Source: Dicaeum eximium
Lineage: Eukaryota > Chordata > Aves > Passeriformes > Dicaeidae
DNA: 64,000 nt
NCBI GenBank assembly: GCA_013396995.1
Contig: VWZP01002584.1
Location: 1 to 64,000, forward strand
Reading direction: 5' to 3'
The notes below the pieces were generated by a model, which did no database searches, had not been told where the DNA came from, and saw nothing but the letters and a program-made list of their open reading frames with translations. Both the position numbers and the translations under genes were made by a program. Shown here in pieces: positions 60,403 through 64,000 of this stretch (position 1 is its first letter; the number at the start of each line of letters is the position of its first letter).

Positions 60403-63400
60403 GTTATCAGATTACACAGAATTTATTTTAGTTAGCAATTTTCACCTTGAGCAGACCAGGAAGGAAAATAAAACTGATCTACCAGGTAGTTGTCCCTCTT
60501 CAAGAGTAAAATTGGAAACATTACTTTTAGTGTGTAGATGTCCCCATTAAAATCTTGCTTTGTTTTGATTATTCTTTTAAAAGACATATTTTTTCTGTAA
60601 ACTAAAAAGGAAGGAGTTAAATGGAAGCTGAAAGGAGCTTATATGAAAACAAGAGATGACTCTATTGCACTGGAATTAATCAAACAGAGATAAGACAGAC
60701 ATATCTAATTTCAGATAGAAAGAATATCTTATCATAGTGGTTTCAGTGACCTCACTTTTTAACTTTAAGAGGAAATGCCTCCAGTATGCAACCTTACACT
60801 GAGGCAAAAGCCAAAATAAGTAGAAAGAACAGTATTATTGAGATTGCCAATGGATATTTTTAACAGAATTTTTTTTTTTTTTACAGCCTCTGTGTCTTAC
60901 AAAAACAAATCCAAATCACCAATTAGATGGATTTTAGACTGTTTTTATTGCAAAAAAAATGTTCAATGAGCCTAAATGAATCAGGTGTGGCTACGAGCCT
61001 GAGTTCAGAAACCTGATCATAGGAGAAATGGCAGGAACATCCCCAGATCATACACAGGAGTACAAACACAAAATTGTGGATGCTTGCGTGAATAAAAATG
61101 TCACTACTACCCTTTTAAGATGCAATATTAAAGGAAACAAGTTTTGACAAGAATAGAAGAATAGTAGGATATTTTATCTTGAAGTTCCTTAGTAGTCTCA
61201 GCAAACCATATGGTCAAACCTCCCAAGCAGTAGAGTCATTCAGCTGAACTCTTCCTCTCACTGGACCTCAACAAAGAAAGGGAGAAAGACACAGAAAAAA
61301 GCCAGCTCAGTTCCAGGAACAAGAACATGTCATGGCACTGAGATTTAATGTGGCAGTTACATTTAGCAACTATTCATATTACAGCCTTGGCTTCTATATA
61401 ATTCGGGAAAAAATGGTGAAGGTACTGACCTACAAATAGACTCTTTGAACAGACTTTATAATGATACTTCCTGAGAAGACAGCAGAAAACCAGAATGGTT
61501 TTATCAGCTGCTGTTGTAATTTAGGAGTAGAGATCTAGTATTCTGATAAAATATTTGCTAAAATCTGTATTCTTTTCTTGCCTTGTTGAAATATGAAAGA
61601 ACAATGTGTGGCCAATAGTTGAATTTCCCTACATGTATTTTGTGGTTTTGTTTTTTTTTTACAGGGTGACACTGAAGCAGGTTCAGTCCTACCTCACTTC
61701 CTTAAAGACTATATGAGATTGCTTTTCTGTGAAAGTAACAAAAGTAGCATTAGGACTAATTTCTTTCCTCAGAGGTCTGCTAAGTTACCTTTGTGTTCCT
61801 ACTTTTCTGCTGGAATTGCCTTACTGCTCCTGCTCATGTCAGTTTTTATCCATTACATTTTTATTCCCTGTCTCCTGGCCTTTGTCTTTGCTTTCTTCAC
61901 CAGTAATCACAAAGCACAGCTTCTGACCCAGCCTAGCCATGCTGCTTGAAAAATCCTGTGTTAATTCCTATTTAATACCAGGTATCTTAGTACTCAGAAG
62001 ATTTGTACTTGCACTTTTTATTTGATCTGAAAGAAGAGTACTTAGCAATCCAAACTTCCTTTAAAAAGTCTTTGATTTATTTTCTAGATCTCCAGATCAA
62101 GGATGATCTTGATGAGGGAAGTTTCTATACAGGGGCAGAATAAAGATGTTTAGATAGGTACTCGTTAAGAACCTTCAAAAGAAACTAACAGCTAGAAACT
62201 GAACTCACACTGACTTGCAGCATTAATGAGGCTTCCACACAATTCCTCACAGCACTGTGAAGCACCTCTATATGATTTTTATGAACTTGGCCTTGGAGAA
62301 ACATTTTTTTCTTCAAAATGGTTTTGTTCTTAATGTTGAATAAAACTTGGTTGGTATTTTTGATGCATTAAAATTATGTAGACCAAATAGGACTTAGTAT
62401 ACAGTGGTATCAATCTGAGCACCTACAGCTGCAGTAGAAGATTCTTTAATATTGACAGGCAGAAATTACTAGAGATTATGAATGGATTAAAAAAAATAGG
62501 TAACTACTATACCAAAGCTGTTGCTGTCACTACTCCTTTGCTTAAATAGTTCAGAATGTAAGAGACCACCAAAATAAAGTTGAGATGCCAACACACAGTA
62601 GTGCCTCTCAAATAAAAGAAGTACAGTTACAGTTCTAATGATAAAATTTTCCCTTTAAACGTTTGGAATTAAAAATAGAAAATTTCCTACTGTCAGTGCC
62701 TGAAGTGCATATGACAGCTATCCTACTGTTCAGCTTAATGAGCCTGTCAGTCTAGAATATTAAGCAGTTTGATTTAAGCATCTTAAATATGATGTAGATC
62801 TAAAACGTTAATGGTAAGCAAGACTTTTGAAAATGTAATAAGGGACACTTTTTCTATATAAAAGAACCATCTATCATCTACTATTTGCCTAGATTATGAA
62901 AGGTGATTATTAATTATTACAGCTTTAATTTCTAGGGACTTAAAGAATTAAAATCCAAAATTTCCAATGTCTTTTAAGATGTTTCAAGACATCCATATAA
63001 GATGTCAGGGGTTCTTCACATTTACTTGCTGTCACTCAGCACTCATTTAATTTTTTTGCTCATTTTGACACTTTTTAAAGGGGTATTTTCCTCAATTGTT
63101 TTGTCCACCACTGTGATTTTACTTGGATTAAGTCACTGCCTACAAATCCAGGATTTAGTGCCTCAGATGCTGTAGCTTTCCTGTGGCACTCTTGCATCTA
63201 CAATGTTATTTCTTGTGGAAAAGATATCTTGGTGTGTATCAGATACCAGCTCCCTTCTTTTTGTTGTGTTGATGTTATGGAAGGCTTATATCAGTTTTTT
63301 ACATATTCCTTGTCCAAGACATGACTTAAGCAACTGTAAACTTTTCTGCAAATATGCTGATCACTGATATGTTCTGGCCTCCACAAAATTTTAGAAATAC

Positions 63401-63614
63401 AATCCTTTGTATTTTCATGTTAAGTAGTTTCAGGGTAGACCCTGCAAATTATTGACGGCCAAAATTTAAGCTCCTTCTTGACTCAGAAGATGTTGTACAT
63501 TTCATTTGGGAAATGTGGATTTATGTTCATTTGTAAATTAATAGATTCAAACTTCTACCAGAGCATATGTGGAATTACTGACCAACTTCCAGGTCATGTG
63601 TTAAGGAAATTAGG
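60403..63614. other. Unique AT-rich non-coding DNA
   Basis: No gene is seen. T-runs followed by ACAG at about 60871-60885 and 61651-61665 look like splice acceptors; the second is followed by a 78-codon frame (61713-61949, plus) with a hydrophobic stretch, but no matching donor or homology supports an exon. Confidence 0.45.
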
Positions 63615-63862
63615 TAGAATCACAGAATCATAGAATGTTTTGGGTTGGAAGGGACACCTTCCACTAGACCAAATTGCTCAGATTCCCCATCCAACGTGGC
63701 CTTGAACGGGGATGGGACATCTTCAACTTCTCTAGGAAACCTGTTCCAGTGCCTCACCACTCTCACAGTAAAGAAATTCTTTCCTAATATCTAACCTAAA
63801 CCTGTCCTCTTTCTGCTTGAAGCCATTGCCCCTTGTCCTATCACTACAGTTTCTGATGAGAG
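63615..63862 (-). mobile_element. CR1 LINE 3' end (antisense)
   Basis: The plus strand starts AGAATCACAGAATCATAGAA, the CR1 tail in antisense, then TTTTGGGTTGGAAGGGACAC, CTTCCACTAGACCAAATTGC, TCTTCAACTTCTCTAGGAAA, CCTGTTCCAGTGCCTCACCA, GTAAAGAAATTCTTTCCTAA and TTGCCCCTTGTCCTATCACT. The tail end at 63615 is intact, and the fragment is 5'-truncated near 63862. It is only mildly diverged. Confidence 0.93.
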
Positions 63863-64000
63863 GGAAAAATGGATTTATGAAGGGGAAAAAGAAAAAAGTG
63901 TTACTCAGATTTCTATGCCAGCACTACATGTGATTACATAACCAGCTCTATCCTATGCCTGCAGAAGCACTAAAGAACAGTGGTGGTCAACATTAAAAGA
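63863..64000. other. Short unique tail of the window
   Basis: About 140 bp after the CR1 with no recognisable content. Confidence 0.5.

Noticed and set aside
61640..61950. Possible exon: T-run plus ACAG acceptor followed by a 78-codon hydrophobic frame
   Set aside because: There is no donor, no homology I recognise, and a similar T-run plus ACAG occurs near 60871-60885 with no frame after it.
1..64000. CRISPR arrays, bacterial operons, prophage or plasmid features
   Set aside because: No regularly spaced repeats, no dense coding, and the retroelement content is vertebrate.

Overview
The window reads as vertebrate, and specifically bird, non-coding nuclear DNA. It is AT-rich, has no run of open frames or operon-like packing, and carries several retroelement families typical of avian genomes: CR1 LINE 3' ends of different ages and fragments of ERV-class LTRs whose sequence I recognise from chicken and songbird genomes. 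A passerine or another neoavian is my best guess, but the species cannot be settled from this text. I found no protein-coding gene I can support. Open frames reach at most about 156 codons, and the longest lie inside repeats or pentamer/tetramer microsatellites. The window is therefore either intergenic or inside a very large intron.

Layout. From 1 to 7.6 kb the sequence is unique and AT-rich, with one 26-bp-period duplication near 5.13 kb and a small nested hairpin near 5.6 kb. A minus-strand ERVL-like LTR remnant lies at 7.64-8.01 kb. From 8 to 27 kb the sequence is mostly unique, broken by a large CCTTT/CCCTTT pyrimidine tract (10.76-10.97 kb), a CA/TA tract (13.9 kb), a TATA/GATA tract (19.4-19.5 kb) and two very old MIR-like SINE pieces (17.6 and 20.3 kb). 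Two antisense copies of an ancient archosaur/turtle-type CR1 lie at about 27.5 and 37.4-38.3 kb. Between them is a younger sense CR1 3' fragment at 31.2-31.6 kb. A third MIR-like piece (40.1 kb), a doubtful LTR (40.6-41.1 kb) and a GAAA/GGAAA purine tract (42.95-43.17 kb) follow.

At 43.53-43.63 kb there is a roughly 98-bp near-complete inverted repeat with arms of 47-48 nt, the most structured unexplained element in the window. The stretches 42.2-42.6, 44.0-44.7 and 48.6-48.85 kb look like possible conserved regulatory DNA (homeodomain-type cores, an octamer, a perfect 10-bp palindrome), but this needs alignment to test. The right end is richer in retroelements: a CR1 tail (48.2 kb), two minus-strand LTR fragments (51.8 and 56.6-56.9 kb), two sense CR1 3' ends (58.97-59.31 and 59.66-60.40 kb) and an antisense CR1 3' end (63.6-63.86 kb).

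No genes act together here in any way the sequence shows. The content is a record of retroelement insertion, microsatellite growth and possible cis-regulatory sequence. The family assignments of repeats rest on recognition from memory and were not computed.
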